From contig JBANDB010000015.1 of NCBI GenBank assembly GCA_037576215.1, positions 2,294,001 to 2,358,000 of the forward strand: a stretch of DNA of 64,000 nucleotides, read 5' to 3'. This DNA is from Armillaria gallica (lineage: Eukaryota; Basidiomycota; Agaricomycetes; Agaricales; Physalacriaceae). The notes below the pieces were generated by a model. That model saw nothing but the letters and a program-made list of their open reading frames with translations. It was not told the origin of the DNA and ran no database searches. Positions 1 to 10,907 of the stretch are shown here, one piece after another (the stretch's first letter is position 1; every line of letters begins with the position of its first letter). Made by a program: the position numbers and the translations under genes.

Positions 1-1064
1 AAAGCTCCTACTCTTCCGCGACCAGAACTTCAAAGATCTCACTCCAGAGCGCCAGATTGAGATTGCCGGGTGCGCCGTTTCTACAAACACTATCTGCGTT
101 TTGCTGATCATACTTTACTTCAGTCACTTTGGTCCCATTCAGAGACACCCTACATCGGGAAATGTAAAGGGTTATCCAGAATTTCACGTCGGTGAGAGAC
201 TTGTACCACTTTATCGCGAATCTATGACTTATAAGAGGTTTAGTCTACAGGGACGCCGACAACGATCGGTTCCTCGAATACTTCGGAGAAGACCGTATCA
301 GCAAAACGAGCTGGCACTCTGACGTCGTACGTGCCATCTTCGGCATTCACTAATCAGCAAATAATTAAGTTCTCCCCGCAGTCGTATGAGCGTCAACCAC
401 CCGGTACCACATTCTTCTTCATTTTAGATCAGGTCCGTAATTCTGACTTCTACGCCCGACAACCCCGCTAACTTCATCCCGTTTCAGCCTGAAATTGGCG
501 GAGACACCCTTTTCACGTCTCAAGTCGAAGCGTACAATCGTCTGTCTCCAGAGTTCAAGAAACGACTCGAAGGTCTCCGGGCTGTGCATACAGCTGTTCC
601 CCAAGCTGAACATTCCCGAAACCGAGGAGGACCCGTCCGTCGGGAGCCTGTAGAGAACGAGGTCGGTTCATATCCTCTTGGTCTATGCCTTGATATCTCA
701 TTGAACATTAGCATCCTCTCGTCCGGGAACACCCAGTAACAGGAGAAAAGGCTCTCTATGTAAACCAGGGTTTCACCAAGCGTATCGTGGGGTACAAAGC
801 CGAAGAATCCGAATATCTCCTCAAGTTCCTCTTTGACCATATCGCGAAGGGCTCCGATTTCCAAGTGAGAGCGGCCTACAAACCTGGAACAGTCGTCATT
901 TGGGTGAGTGCCAGCTCTCTGTTGATTTAACGTGCCGCTGAGGTTTGATGAATGTCCAGGATAACAGACTCACCGTCCATTCGGCGACAGTTGATTTCGA
1001 TAAAGTCCACAGGAGGCACGCAGTCAGACTTACTCCTCAAGCTGAGGTGCCTATTCCAGCCTGA
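1..1064 (+). CDS. TauD/TfdA-family 2-oxoglutarate dioxygenase (5' partial)
   Basis: Non-haem Fe(II)/2-oxoglutarate oxygenase of the taurine/sulfonate dioxygenase family. Such enzymes oxidise alkylsulfonates or related small molecules in the cytosol. The gene enters from the left edge in the middle of the domain (LLLFRDQNFKDLTPE). Splicing out introns at about 70-123, 195-243, 319-377, 427-475, 652-706 and 905-959 keeps one frame throughout. Visible marks are FGPIQRHPTSG, an HxD iron-ligand motif in SWHSDV, GGDTLFTSQ, GFTKRIVGY, and a C-terminal DNRLTVHSAT block carrying the distal His and followed by RRHAVRLTP, whose Arg should bind 2OG. The stop is TGA at 1062-1064. About 250 residues are seen; perhaps 100 N-terminal residues lie outside the window. 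The substrate cannot be told from sequence. Confidence 0.85.
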
Positions 1065-1173
1065 AATGTAAACATAAATATATTACAAGAATGTATCATC
1101 GTACAAAGCAATGTATTTGCACAGCTGTCTTCGTTTAGTCTAAGAATCTATGAGCCTTGGTCAAACAACGTCA

Positions 1174-3062
1174 TCAGAACAACATTTGCAAGGTGTACGC
1201 AGAAAGGGCGGTCATGGAAAGGAACATGAGGATGTACTGAGGAATCAAGAAAGCAGACAAGTGTTCTGCACTTCCGGTTCCGCTGTATACTTGCGTTACA
1301 AATACCTATGACAGACTTTAGCTGAGATAACTGCACAGGACACACAAACATACCTGGGTGGTCGCAGTGGGTAGACAAGAAAAGAAGCTATGGTCTTTCA
1401 TCAATGTTTGCGAGATGGACTCAATAAACTATGCTCACATGCAAACAAATCTCAAGACCTTATCGTCTCTAGAAATGACACCGGCATTCACAAGCCCCCC
1501 ACACCAAAACGCCCAGCACAGGCATGAGCAACATCCGTCCAATCGCCAGCGAGAAAATCGCACCCAACGGCAGATGCGGCCACTGACTACGCGGCACATC
1601 CAACCTCGCCAGAGCGGATCCCAAGCAAATAAGACCTAACGGCACCGACGCGGCGCCCATGAACTCTGCGAAATCGATGACAAACGCCAGCGGAGGCTCT
1701 CCGTCGGGAGCAGAGGGCATATAATATCCGTCGACTTCGACGAAAAGGGCTTTGAGTGGCTTGATGAGGGCGATGGGGAACGAGATGAGGATGGTGATCG
1801 ATGCGGGGGTGAGGAGCGATTTGAGGACCCCGCGTGCGGTGATGCTGAACTTTTGCCATCGCCTTCGCATGGGCGAGGGACTTGGAGGACGATCTTCTGC
1901 TATAGGTGTCAGGGGCCGCGAACAACACCCGTCGTATGGTATGGTCTGGGTAGCAGTCTGAGATGGTGAAGGGGACTGCAGTTTTTCCGACGGTGCAGAA
2001 GTGAAATCTACATCTGTCGGAACTGCGGTGGAAGCTTCGTCACAGAAAGAGACGTGTCGACCATGACGAGGACGGTGGTGGATATCGTTGCGGTCGTCTA
2101 TGGCAAGAGTAGCCTCGTTTGGTATCTTCTCATTAACTTGGTTCTCGGCGTCCATTTTACTCCGCGCCTTGCGTAGTTTCTGTCGTACGGCACGGGGCCA
2201 ACCACGAAATATAAACTGTCGCCTGAGACGAACACTCTCCCTGACTTCTTCGGGTTCTACGTCAGGGCCTTTAAAGTCCCAAGCAATTACCTTGTTTCCT
2301 CCCATAGGAAAGAAGGTTATCTGAGCCCTCGGTTAGAAACGACACACCAGGAAAAGACATTGACTGACCATATAGTAGAGAATAAACACTGAAATGTATG
2401 CAACGGACAGGTTCTGATCGGATTCACCATTGAATGGCGCTGCGCCTGTGATGCTCATGATGACAGCAGTCGCTAAATTCGATGTCAGACACGAACGCCC
2501 AGGAGATCGGAAAATCCCTCACGTATATCACCATAGTTAGCCCAACCACCAGCAACTAAGATCCCATATCGAAATCGATGGGGAACCCAAAATAATTGTT
2601 TAGTCAACCACGCTATTCCCACGCTCAAAGCCTGATAGATGACACAAATCAAGAGTAGAGGTCCTAAAATACAGACGAACGTGCGGTGAGTTTGAGGGAT
2701 TGGGATGGCACAATATTGGCATGTCGACTATGGGCAGCCTGCACACCTAGGGCGCCAATATTGTCCGACGTGAAGGCTGGAACCATCTTCGAAAACATAA
2801 GACATGGTATCGTGATGTTCTGATGGACAGGATTAGGTTTGCTCGTGCTCGTGTGTCAGTGACTCACCAAAGCTATCTGTCCTGCTCCTTGCGCAGCCAC
2901 GCGTGGAAATATATCGGCTTTGGTGATCGCATATCCACAAGAAACACACATGATGCTGCAAGGACAGTCAGAACAACGGGAGAGAACCCCAGAGAAAGAA
3001 TTGACATACAGCCGGAGAAGAGGGCGGAGCGAAATCCATATCAATGTGCCTGCAGAAACCAT
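1174..3062 (-). CDS. Auxin efflux carrier family (AEC/Mem_trans) transporter, ECM3-like
   Basis: Multipass membrane transporter of the fungal auxin-efflux-carrier family (PF03547; yeast ECM3/YNL095C group), about 500 residues. The start is the ATG at 3062-3060 (MVSAGTLIWISLRPLLRL). The typical N-terminal blocks follow in spliced order: VSCGYAITKADIFP, NITIPCLMFSKMVPAFTSD, and ILVAGGWANYGDIPTAVIMS. A hydrophilic central loop (about 1900-2250) is rich in Ser/Pro/Arg. The C-terminal half has ITILISFPIALIKPLKALFV, a second bundle, and SAFLIPQYILMFLSMTAL, ending with TGA at 1174. Introns are short GT-AG. The fungal members are poorly characterised; transport of auxin itself is not shown. It is convergent with the dioxygenase gene (110 bp between stops). 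No disabling changes were seen. Confidence 0.88.
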
Positions 3063-3978
3063 GGCAAGCAAGAAAGAGTCTGTACAGGCCTAGCAATGAG
3101 GTAGGAACTAGATTTGCGATGTAACATACGCACCGTTTAAATAGGCAGAACACGGTCTGATCTGTACATAAAAGCAGGTCGCGCGTGAGGTCGTAAAGTG
3201 AGGAGAAAAGATCTAGGTGGAGAAAATTTCATGTCCCGAGGTAAATTGCTTTCGGAAAAGTTCCGAAGTACCCCCAACCGGACCGACGGTCTTCCGGCAG
3301 GCCATTTCACGAGAACCCCTAGAATTCATGCTTACTGTTTGTACTGAACTTAACAGTTGTTATGTATTTTGCACGAGGGGAGAGCGACTTTGACTTCGTC
3401 GTAAACCATGGTTTATGGCTCTTCCGGCTATCTCGGAGACTCTTTTGAGCGCTCGAAGTCCCCCAAACCCGGTTTATGATGAGGTCCGAGCCTTCTTTCA
3501 GCATCCACGGAATTGTCCCTGACTGGCTGTAAGCTGTATGCAAACACCTGTAAATGCATAATGATAGTTCCAAAAACTATTCCACGTCCTTAAGCCCACC
3601 TCTACCACTGCTGTCGCCTCAGGCGAGTGAGGAGGGAAAAGCCTGTTGAGTGGGCAACATCAAAATTTTTCTTCGCGGACTTGCGCTCTATAGTTTGGTT
3701 AGGATGATAGATGTCCCGCCATCTGAAAAATTTCTAGGGTCAGCATCAATGAAAGATAATCAGAACGTGCCTCATACCCCCTGATATCGCCGGCAAAGCA
3801 AAGCTTGTGCGAAGAACTCAAGAGCATAAGCACGAATATTAGGTGAAAGAAACTCTTGCGTTATTCATTGGTTCGGCACAGTATTCAAAATGTATTGTAT
3901 TCTGTTCAAAGAATCTGTTGGTGTATCGTCAGCACCTTATCGTGGCCAGAATGAGATAGGTCACCTAAGAAACAGCCG
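3063..3978. other. Intergenic, upstream of the AEC gene
   Basis: About 0.9 kb with no ORF that resembles a protein family on either strand. It must hold the promoter of the AEC gene and the 3' region of the membrane-protein gene that ends at 3979. No clear TATA box or repeat was recognised. Confidence 0.5.
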
Positions 3979-5242
3979 TTATGAAACTTTGTCCTCATCC
4001 CGCTGTCCGATGCTCAAACGCATGACGTAGGGCGCAATAACACCCACGGAAACAATTGGCACAGAGACAAGGGAGAGAACCGGCGCCTCGTGTCTAATGC
4101 CAAGTCTCACCCACGCCACAAACGAGATAGTGGTCCATACGACATCGTACCCAATGGAAGATTGAGCGGGATGAGAATGCAGCGTTTCGACTGCAGATGC
4201 CAGGAAAGAAGAAAATTCGGCTTCAGATATAGCAAGGTAAGTTGTCTTCAATCGCATGACCGCGGCAGAAATTGATATTATCGAATAAAGCGATGAGTAT
4301 GAGATTGAAAGCGAGCGGCCGGCAAGCGGTAAGAGAAGCGGTAGCATAAGCACAGCGTGCATGACGAGGAGATTCGGCAGGAAAGTTTCCTCGTTCGTGA
4401 AGGGACTGATGAAAACATTCAAAAGAGAACAAAGAACTGGTACCCATAAGACATATGGTGCGGCTCCTCTTGGTTTCGGATTCGAATATTGCGGTGACAG
4501 TAGAATGGCGAGATGGAAAAGGTTGGCGGCCACGGAGATTGCGACGACCTGGCCCAAAAGCATGTACGCCCATGCGTTTTTTATGCCGTATCGACGACCT
4601 GAATCATTAGCGAAGAGCTGCAGTGACCACCGGTATGACATACTTTCATGGAAGACAAAAACCGTCCAAAATCCTGCTGTGAACAGGCACAACTGTTCGC
4701 TCCACCACCAATTCACTGCACCAAAAGACACGGCAGCCCAAGCTTGCTCAAAAAGCTTGGTGTCCACGAGCCAGGATGAAATACGGTCCAGCAAGGAATT
4801 TGCTTCTGTACGCAGAGTCGTACGTTCGAAATCCGAGAAACTCCACTGTTCCAATGATATTACGTCGATGATCCGAGCACCGATGAACGTTAATGAACAC
4901 TTGCCGACATAAATTTAAACATGTCTGGGCGTGTTCAGCCAGTTATACATATCAGAACAGACGAAACCTACAGAACCATGTGTGGCCAAAGGATGCGAGG
5001 GTCAGGACAGTAAAAAGCGAGATTTTGCTGGCTGAGACCGAGCGAGACGTAGTTCGTACGAACGCCTTGAGGATAACTCCGAAGAGACAAAAAATCAAAA
5101 GAAAATAGGATGCAAATATAGAGATCGCGATGGTCTTGTCCGTCATTTTCGTCAAGTTTTTCCAAATAGTCTCGCAAATCAGGCTCAACGATCCTATTAG
5201 ACCTATGCCAATGGACACAAATGGTGAGCTCAGTGTCGGCAA
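3979..5242 (-). CDS. Conserved multipass membrane protein of unknown function
   Basis: Integral membrane protein with about seven or eight hydrophobic segments, about 370 residues, no enzymatic motif seen. The large 3' exon (3979-about 4810) contains WWWSEQLCLFTAGFWTVFV, AWAYMLLGQVVAISVAANLF, YVLWVPVLCSLLNVFISPFT, and LPNLLVMHAVLMLPLLLPL. The 5' exon (to about 4970) gives FASYFLLIFCLFGVILKAF and LTLASFGHTWF, then splices to YMFKFMS and to WSFSDFE. The second of these introns (about 4812-4886) has a GCAAGT donor, so it looks like a GC-AG intron. The start is not settled: the frame is open to 5242, where the first codon is TTG; the first in-frame ATG is at 5146. An upstream exon is possible, but a local duplication (5202-5379) blurs this end. 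The layout recalls uncharacterised Agaricomycete membrane proteins; function is unknown. Confidence 0.7.
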
Positions 5243-5379
5243 TGTATTGAGAACGACTTTTATTTACCTATGCCAGTGACACGAGTGGTGAGCTACGGCT
5301 ATGGTGAGTAAATTAGAAAGAAATTGAAAGTAGTAGATAAACCAAACCTCCGCAGTATCGGAAACGTATCGAGAACGAC
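5202..5379. repeat. Local duplication at the 5' end of the membrane-protein gene
   Basis: The block 5202-5257 (CCTATGCC...GGTGAGCT followed by CAGTGTCGGCAATGTATTGA) recurs at 5267-5294 and 5353-5379 with about 80-90% identity. The second copy is opened by about 58 bp of unrelated sequence. The duplicated piece covers the likely first coding exon and a splice-site-like GGTGAG, so it may have created alternative first exons or a non-functional exon copy. Confidence 0.6.
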
Positions 5380-5621
5380 CAAATTGGAGAGAGGGAGACT
5401 CCAAAGAGTAATCGCGTATCGTAAGACGGCACGTGATAGTCACACCATATACGCGGCACACGTGGCGGTGGTCGGATGCACTGGCAACAGATCCGTATGA
5501 AGATAAGTCGTTCAATGGATGTGATGTCTACATACTAATAGGATTCGTACAGAAGTAAAACATCAATAGAGTATATAAAATTACAATCAGATTATTGTAC
5601 AACTTGTTTGGTTTGTTATCC

Positions 5622-7219
5622 CTACTTGTCTTTTCGCAACGCTCGTACAATCGACTCCACATGTGTCATGTCCGCTTGCAGACACTGCAGCGTCTTCAAG
5701 GTAGTCTCATTGACAGCCTTCAGATCCCCTATTTCTTCCTTCAAAGACTCGTTTGTGCTCTGCAACTCCCGGTTTTCTTTCCGTGTCTCCTCTATCGCGC
5801 GCTCCATTTGCATCATCTGCTCGGCTATGCTATCTTGGAAATCGTCATCCATTACAAGCGTCTTTGGAGTCTCTGCGGAGGCGGTATCACCCTCATCAGT
5901 ACGGGGCCGCTTCGCCACGGCTCCGTATTGACTGTGGTTACTCGAAGGGGAACTAGGCCTCTTCTGTCCACAAGCCGCCCCGTCAACGGCATTCGTAATT
6001 TCTTTGTCTGCCCGACGTGTGGTAGGTAAAGGAAGATATGCGTCATCGGTATAGACGCGGCCTCTGTAATCAGAATCGTCGGACGTCATCGATTGTTTCT
6101 TCGAACGAGGGCCGGATGCAAGCTGGTAGCCGGCCAGGGCCTGCGCGACTTGAAAGCACCTGTTACGACCGGCCAGTATGCACTCTCTACACCTCTTGGA
6201 TTTGTCGGGTTCACCGGTCCAACTGCAAGTAAATTGGTTGTCGATGCAGAATTTGCACTGTTCGCTGGTAAGGTCGGTATTGATGCAAAAGCTGCTATCC
6301 ACTCACAGGATTTTGAAATCCGATCGGAATGGCATACCAGTCACTAATGTCGCGTTTGTCGATTTTGGTGCCATGGAGAAGATCCAAGTGTTCTGCTCGA
6401 ATGCTAGGTTTGACTAGTTCGACCCACACAAGACTCGGAACCCGCCCACAAGCTGATTCCCTGTCTTGTATGCTCATACTCTGAACCAAATCTAACAATT
6501 GATCTCTCCATTGTTCGAGACCTTCGCTGGGCACTGTCCCTCGCCACGGATGCGAATTCACGGTATCGACAAACTGCTCATCATTTATATTATGCTTGCA
6601 TTCTTTGACACTAATATGGACATACCTTGTCGGCAATCGTATTGCCTTCCCCATTGCCAACATCAGGCTCGGCTTTCTTTGGTTTCGGGTAGTCACGGAA
6701 AGATTTCCTGCCTTGAAGAACTGTCCAACCATCGCAAATCGACAACAGCTTCTTCTGTAAACGTTTCTGAAAAGTACTTATAGTCATCATGTCTAAGCAA
6801 AATAAAGAACATATACCCACCCTTACTTGTCTGCGCATTTTCGCATCTTTGGTATCGAGCAAGTTAGTTGCCAACAAGTCGATTTCGGCTGCAACGGATT
6901 GATCCACTTCGATATGAACTCCATTCTTTTTCAGATTGAAGCAAAGTTCAAGAGGACCGATAGCCTGAGGCTTTTTATCGCCCATAGCGTTCGTAGTGCA
7001 GATTCCCGGCGGGGGGTAATTCTAATCAGCAACTTGAAAAACCGCCCAATTTATGAATACACGAGGCCCCTGAGGAGGAAAAAATGACTCATATACGTGT
7101 TCACTTGTGACGAGGATTTCCGTTATTAGCTGCTTGCCGCCCGGGAAAGTGAATACATATAGGCATGGCAGGTGCACGAGATGGTCGGCAATGTCTCGGC
7201 TCAGTATCAAATTTCCCAT
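5622..7219 (-). CDS. Protein with internal Zn2Cys6-type cysteine cluster and C-terminal coiled coil
   Basis: About 470 residues. The start is the ATG at 7219 (MGNLILSRDIADHL). Exons join at about 7096/7021 (SEH to NYPPPGICTTNAMG), 6836/6774, 6627/6576 (ADK to FVDTVNSHPWRG) and about 6304/6256. At residues about 250-285 the cysteines follow C-X2-C-X6-C-X11-C-X2-C-X7-C (CKFC, FTC, KRCREC, RC). That spacing fits a fungal binuclear zinc cluster. A basic Ser/Thr stretch follows, with a possible nuclear signal (KRPSSPSS, KRPRTDEG). The last 75 residues (MMQMERAIEETRKENREL onward) are heptad-like and probably form a coiled coil. Usual Zn2Cys6 activators carry the cluster near the N-terminus; here it sits past the middle and there is no recognisable middle-homology region. 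It could be a DNA-binding regulator or a domesticated or uncharacterised zinc protein. Confidence 0.7.
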
Positions 7220-7578
7220 CTCTATGAAACCTCCTAGAAAGCGGGTATCGATAGCAATCGTAAATGAGAAAGGAAGGAAAGGAAAGAACGGCAGTATGAT
7301 TCTGATTCAGAATTACATGAATAACGTTCTTGTTGTTTTGCGCCAAGATACGGCGATCATTGAATTTACCGTTAATGATGCATGAGTCACTGCCGGAAGC
7401 CACACTGTTCGGGACATGCAATGAACTGCCAAAATTGCCATTCAAAAATACCAGCCCGACCATCGTAGCCCCCCTTGCTCCAACGCTTTTACCTATTAAT
7501 ATTTCCGCCAGCCAAAACCCAAAAAAACTGTCAGCCCATTTCTTGTCCTTACCATCACGATTCACCATCAAGCGCAAA

Positions 7579-8742
7579 AGTAAATGTTTTTCAAAGCATG
7601 TCTTTTCCATCTGATGTTCTCATTACGATATAGTGTCGAACAAAGCAATTGCCGTGTACTGTGGATCCAAAGTTGGCAACCAACCCGCGTTCGTACATGC
7701 TGCTGAATGTGAGTGCCCAGTAGTTCGATTAAAACCTCCTTTTTCAAGACTGCTTCAGCACTCGGAAAGGCAATGGCGCGATCCCAAAGGCCCTTGGTCT
7801 ATGGCGGAGGCCAAAAGGGCATCATGGGTGCTGTATCAAAGGCTGTAGCGGAGAACGGTGGTAAGGTAACGGGTATTGTACCTTTTGCAATGGTCGCTGG
7901 GGGAGGTGAAGGGAGCAAGTCCGATCCGACGACGCTAGTTGCCATTCCCAATGGAAAGAACGATCGGGTGCGCCTGCCTGCCTGTTCTTCGCTCGCAATG
8001 CTGATGGATCTATTTTAGGTTGAAACGGTATGTGACATCAATGTCTTGCGGGCTGATTAGAACAATTCACTCGACCGGACTTGAAAGATCATCGTGGAAT
8101 CCATGCACGAACGAAAAGTCGAGATGGCGAGACGTGTCGGGGGATTCGTCGCGTTACCTGGTGGTTACGGGACGTTCGAGGAGGTAGGCATCGCGTAGTT
8201 CTGAGATCCATTTTCTGACCTCCGTCACCAGGTTCTCGAGGTCTCAACTTGGACTCAGATCGGTATACATAGAAAACGTAAGTCTTTCTTTAACTTGACG
8301 ACTCCGATCCAGCGGCGATTCCTTTCGTAGGATAGATTTCCCTGGGCGAAAGCGCTTTCGAAATCTTGAGCTAAGCTTTTCCGTCACCATGGCAAACTCC
8401 TCGTCTCCGCGGACCATCTCTTCGAGCGAGAAGGACGCTCTTATCTTTCAGTTAACTGACGTTTTTCTTCTAGCCGTCATCCTTTTGAATGTCCGATCGT
8501 TCTATGACCCCCTCCGGCAACTGATCAAGGACGGAGTTCGGGAAGGATTCATTGACCCCGTCAATGAACACATTGTTGTTTTCGTTGATGGTCCGCCATC
8601 GATCGAGGAGCATGGCAGCTTCGATTGGGGGAAAGCGGCACTTGAAGCCATCGACTCTTGGCATATTGAGGCTTTGAAGCCTATGTTTGACTGGACGGAG
8701 CGGCACGAGGAGAGAGATGACGATAAATTGAAGGCGACCTAG
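7579..8742 (+). CDS. LOG family cytokinin-nucleotide phosphoribohydrolase
   Basis: Phosphoribohydrolase of the LONELY GUY / lysine-decarboxylase-like family, which releases free bases from nucleoside 5'-monophosphates, including cytokinin forms. About 240 residues. Marks seen: [43 protein letters not shown] (catalytic Arg region) and [10 protein letters not shown], the family signature PGGxGTxxE. The frame [11 protein letters not shown] begins with GTG at 7633; an in-frame TGA lies just upstream and no ATG lies between. A GT-AG intron at 7580-7633 would join A7579 to TG7634-7635 and make ATG, so the start codon is probably assembled by splicing. Further introns: about 7690-7750, 7969-8018, 8028-8089, 8184-8232 and a long one of about 182 nt ending before [12 protein letters not shown]. 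Exon 8019-8027 is only 9 nt (VET). Stop TAG at 8740-8742. Confidence 0.85.
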
Positions 8743-9082
8743 ATATCCGGCGTAATAGAATACTTATTAGACGGTGCCCCTTATTACGCGTCCTAAAACT
8801 TTTTGACCTCTTGCAAGTAGTCCGGTACAGTTCAATTGTCAGAGTGCAGCCATAGCGCGTTTTGATGCTGAAGTTTTACGTTGTAAGTACAGTTCTCAGT
8901 TTTATTCAACGATGACGGGTAGATTGGCAGTGTAGCAGGGTCTAAATGAATGGTGACGTGATGTTCGGTATTCGTTCAGATATAGATTCCTTACAGTCTA
9001 CTCAACACCCGTATCTACTTACTGTTAAACTCCGAGAACTAGTGATTGAAATCTTGGAAGAACAATGGGAATCAGATTTTGC
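8743..9082. other. Intergenic between convergent genes
   Basis: 340 bp between the stop codons of the LOG gene and the alpha/beta hydrolase. It probably holds the two 3' UTRs. Nothing else was recognised. Confidence 0.5.
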
Positions 9083-10447
9083 TCAGCTACAATTTATGCA
9101 AAGGAATGGGTTCAACCAAAATTTCCACAACGCTTCCGCCATTTGTTTTGGCACTTCTTGCAGGACCTGTCTATCATCAATAGCCCGCACCTTCAACGAA
9201 CATCAATGAGCTTACCCAATGCCCGGTCCCTGCAACACGAGTTATAGAAGCGAAGTTTCTTCCCTCAGTGGTATCAACAATAGAGTCCTGTATTTCGCGA
9301 GAACTGGGGTGGTAACAATCAGCAGTAGAAATTTCAACGAGAACCAAGACACGACAAACAAGAGATCATTCCTTGCACCGTAGATCAGATGCACCGGTAA
9401 CGCTCCACAGAGAGTATTCAGGTTCCAGAGCGCAGTAGTCGCTGACCCGCTGTCTTTTGAGTACGCGGCGTTTTCGTCGACCCATGTAGCGCTTAGCGTG
9501 ACGCCATCGGGCTTGTCGGGATAGAATGGCCCCCGTGGGTAAGGTACGCAGTCCATGATTCTTCACGATGAGTTAGTTGGAAATGAAACCCCGGGAAGGA
9601 CAAACTCACAACATAGGTATCTAAAACCGCTGGATCCCATGCTTTCCATGGAAAGCGTTTGCGGAACCAAGTCCTGGCTTCATCTCGGCTTGCCCAAATG
9701 TCGTGTCGCTTAGTGACGGTAGAAATCGCTTTGTACATCGCGGTATGGTGGACAGCCGCGGACGGATGATAGATCGGCGGCTCAACAAGGATGAGCGAAT
9801 CAAACATGACGGTACTGGGGAGATTGAGAGCTGCTAATGCTAAGACGCTGTGAATGCGCCACAGTTGAGTTCCACTCCAGGTATACGAAGGTGAAATCTT
9901 ACCATGCCACGGTCCCTGCGGAATGCTCGACGAGGATAAATTTGTCCCTTTCGGTGTAGTCTGGGTTGGATTTCCCCAATAGATCGCGCCGGAGAGCCAC
10001 CAGGGCATCAACGTAGTCATAGATTGCTTAGATGAATTCAGCGATAAATACAGAGAAACGAGCGTAGAAGGATCCTCACAAAGTACGCCTGGACGATCTA
10101 TAAGGACTCGCTCGTTTAAGATCGCTGCCTCGCCATGGTTTTGGCATCCACCGCCCAAGCCTCACGGATAGCATTCTGCTTGCCAAAGTCAAAAAGATGG
10201 CTTACCGTAGGTTCCCATTGCTCTTTATCTAGAAGAAATCAGGACGCAAATACTTGAGCTATAAAATACGTCACTCACGAAACCCTGTTCCGTGTGTCAA
10301 AATGAGCACATAACCTGGTTGTACCTTCTGGCCACATAGCTTTGCTTTAGTGTATCGCTTTAATGTAGCCCAGAGCGGAGTTCCTGTAGTCTTCGTCTGC
10401 AGAGTAAAGTCTGTCACTAGGAAGTTCTTTGAACGAGAGGGAGCCAT
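9083..10447 (-). CDS. Alpha/beta hydrolase (fungal AB-hydrolase, toxin-biosynthesis-like family)
   Basis: Soluble alpha/beta hydrolase of about 390 residues. The ATG at 10447 opens MAPSRSKNFLVTDFTLQT, followed by GYVLILTHGTGF (oxyanion region) and a block containing NHGEAAILNERVL. The nucleophile elbow is FILVEHSAGTVA, where Ser sits in HSAG but the usual first Gly of GxSxG is Glu. Downstream blocks are LILVEPPIYHPS, RTWFRKRFPWKAWDP, HLIYGARNDLFS and SITRVAGTGHWV (catalytic His in GTGHW). The end is found by two further introns (about 9252-9306 and 9153-9205), giving a C-terminus VLQEVPKQMAEALWKFW and TGA at 9083-9085. The family contains enzymes annotated as toxin-biosynthesis hydrolases by similarity only; the real substrate is unknown, and no toxin cluster is present here. 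Confidence 0.8.
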
Positions 10448-10907
10448 GGCCTGAGTCTGAGCTGCAAGCTACGCGGGAGAAGTCAGTGTTGATCAACTTT
10501 ATGGGCGTTTATAGTGGCTACAAGCCATGAGTTCGGCCCCATCTCCTCCAAGCTATTGAACGCCGAAAAGATCAGATAGTCGACGGACAAGTCGGGCAAG
10601 TCGGAGGCGGCTAAAAGGTACACTACCGGAGATCGACACGCAAACAGCGCTGAAAATTTGTTCTTGTAGGGTGTTTTGAATTCAGTCCTTTGACGAGACG
10701 ATAGAGAGTTCAAGGGAATGATAACAGGCAAACAGAATCGAGCGCAGAGATGTAGATCTCGTCATTTGCTCGTCATCCGTGTACGAGGCTCACCTCCGTA
10801 TTCCTAGCTGCGAACTGATGGTTGTGCATAGTCACGCGGCCAACAAATCGTAAAAGTACACTTTGATTTCGCTTCTTTCTCAACTACACCATTCAATTAG
10901 TGGATGA
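10448..10907. other. Intergenic
   Basis: 460 bp between two - strand genes: the promoter of the alpha/beta hydrolase and the 3' end of the SDR gene. The short - strand ORF at 10483-10731 has no family resemblance and was not called. Confidence 0.5.

Noticed and set aside
4361..4912. 183-residue + strand ORF
   Set aside because: Antisense shadow of the well-supported membrane-protein gene on -.
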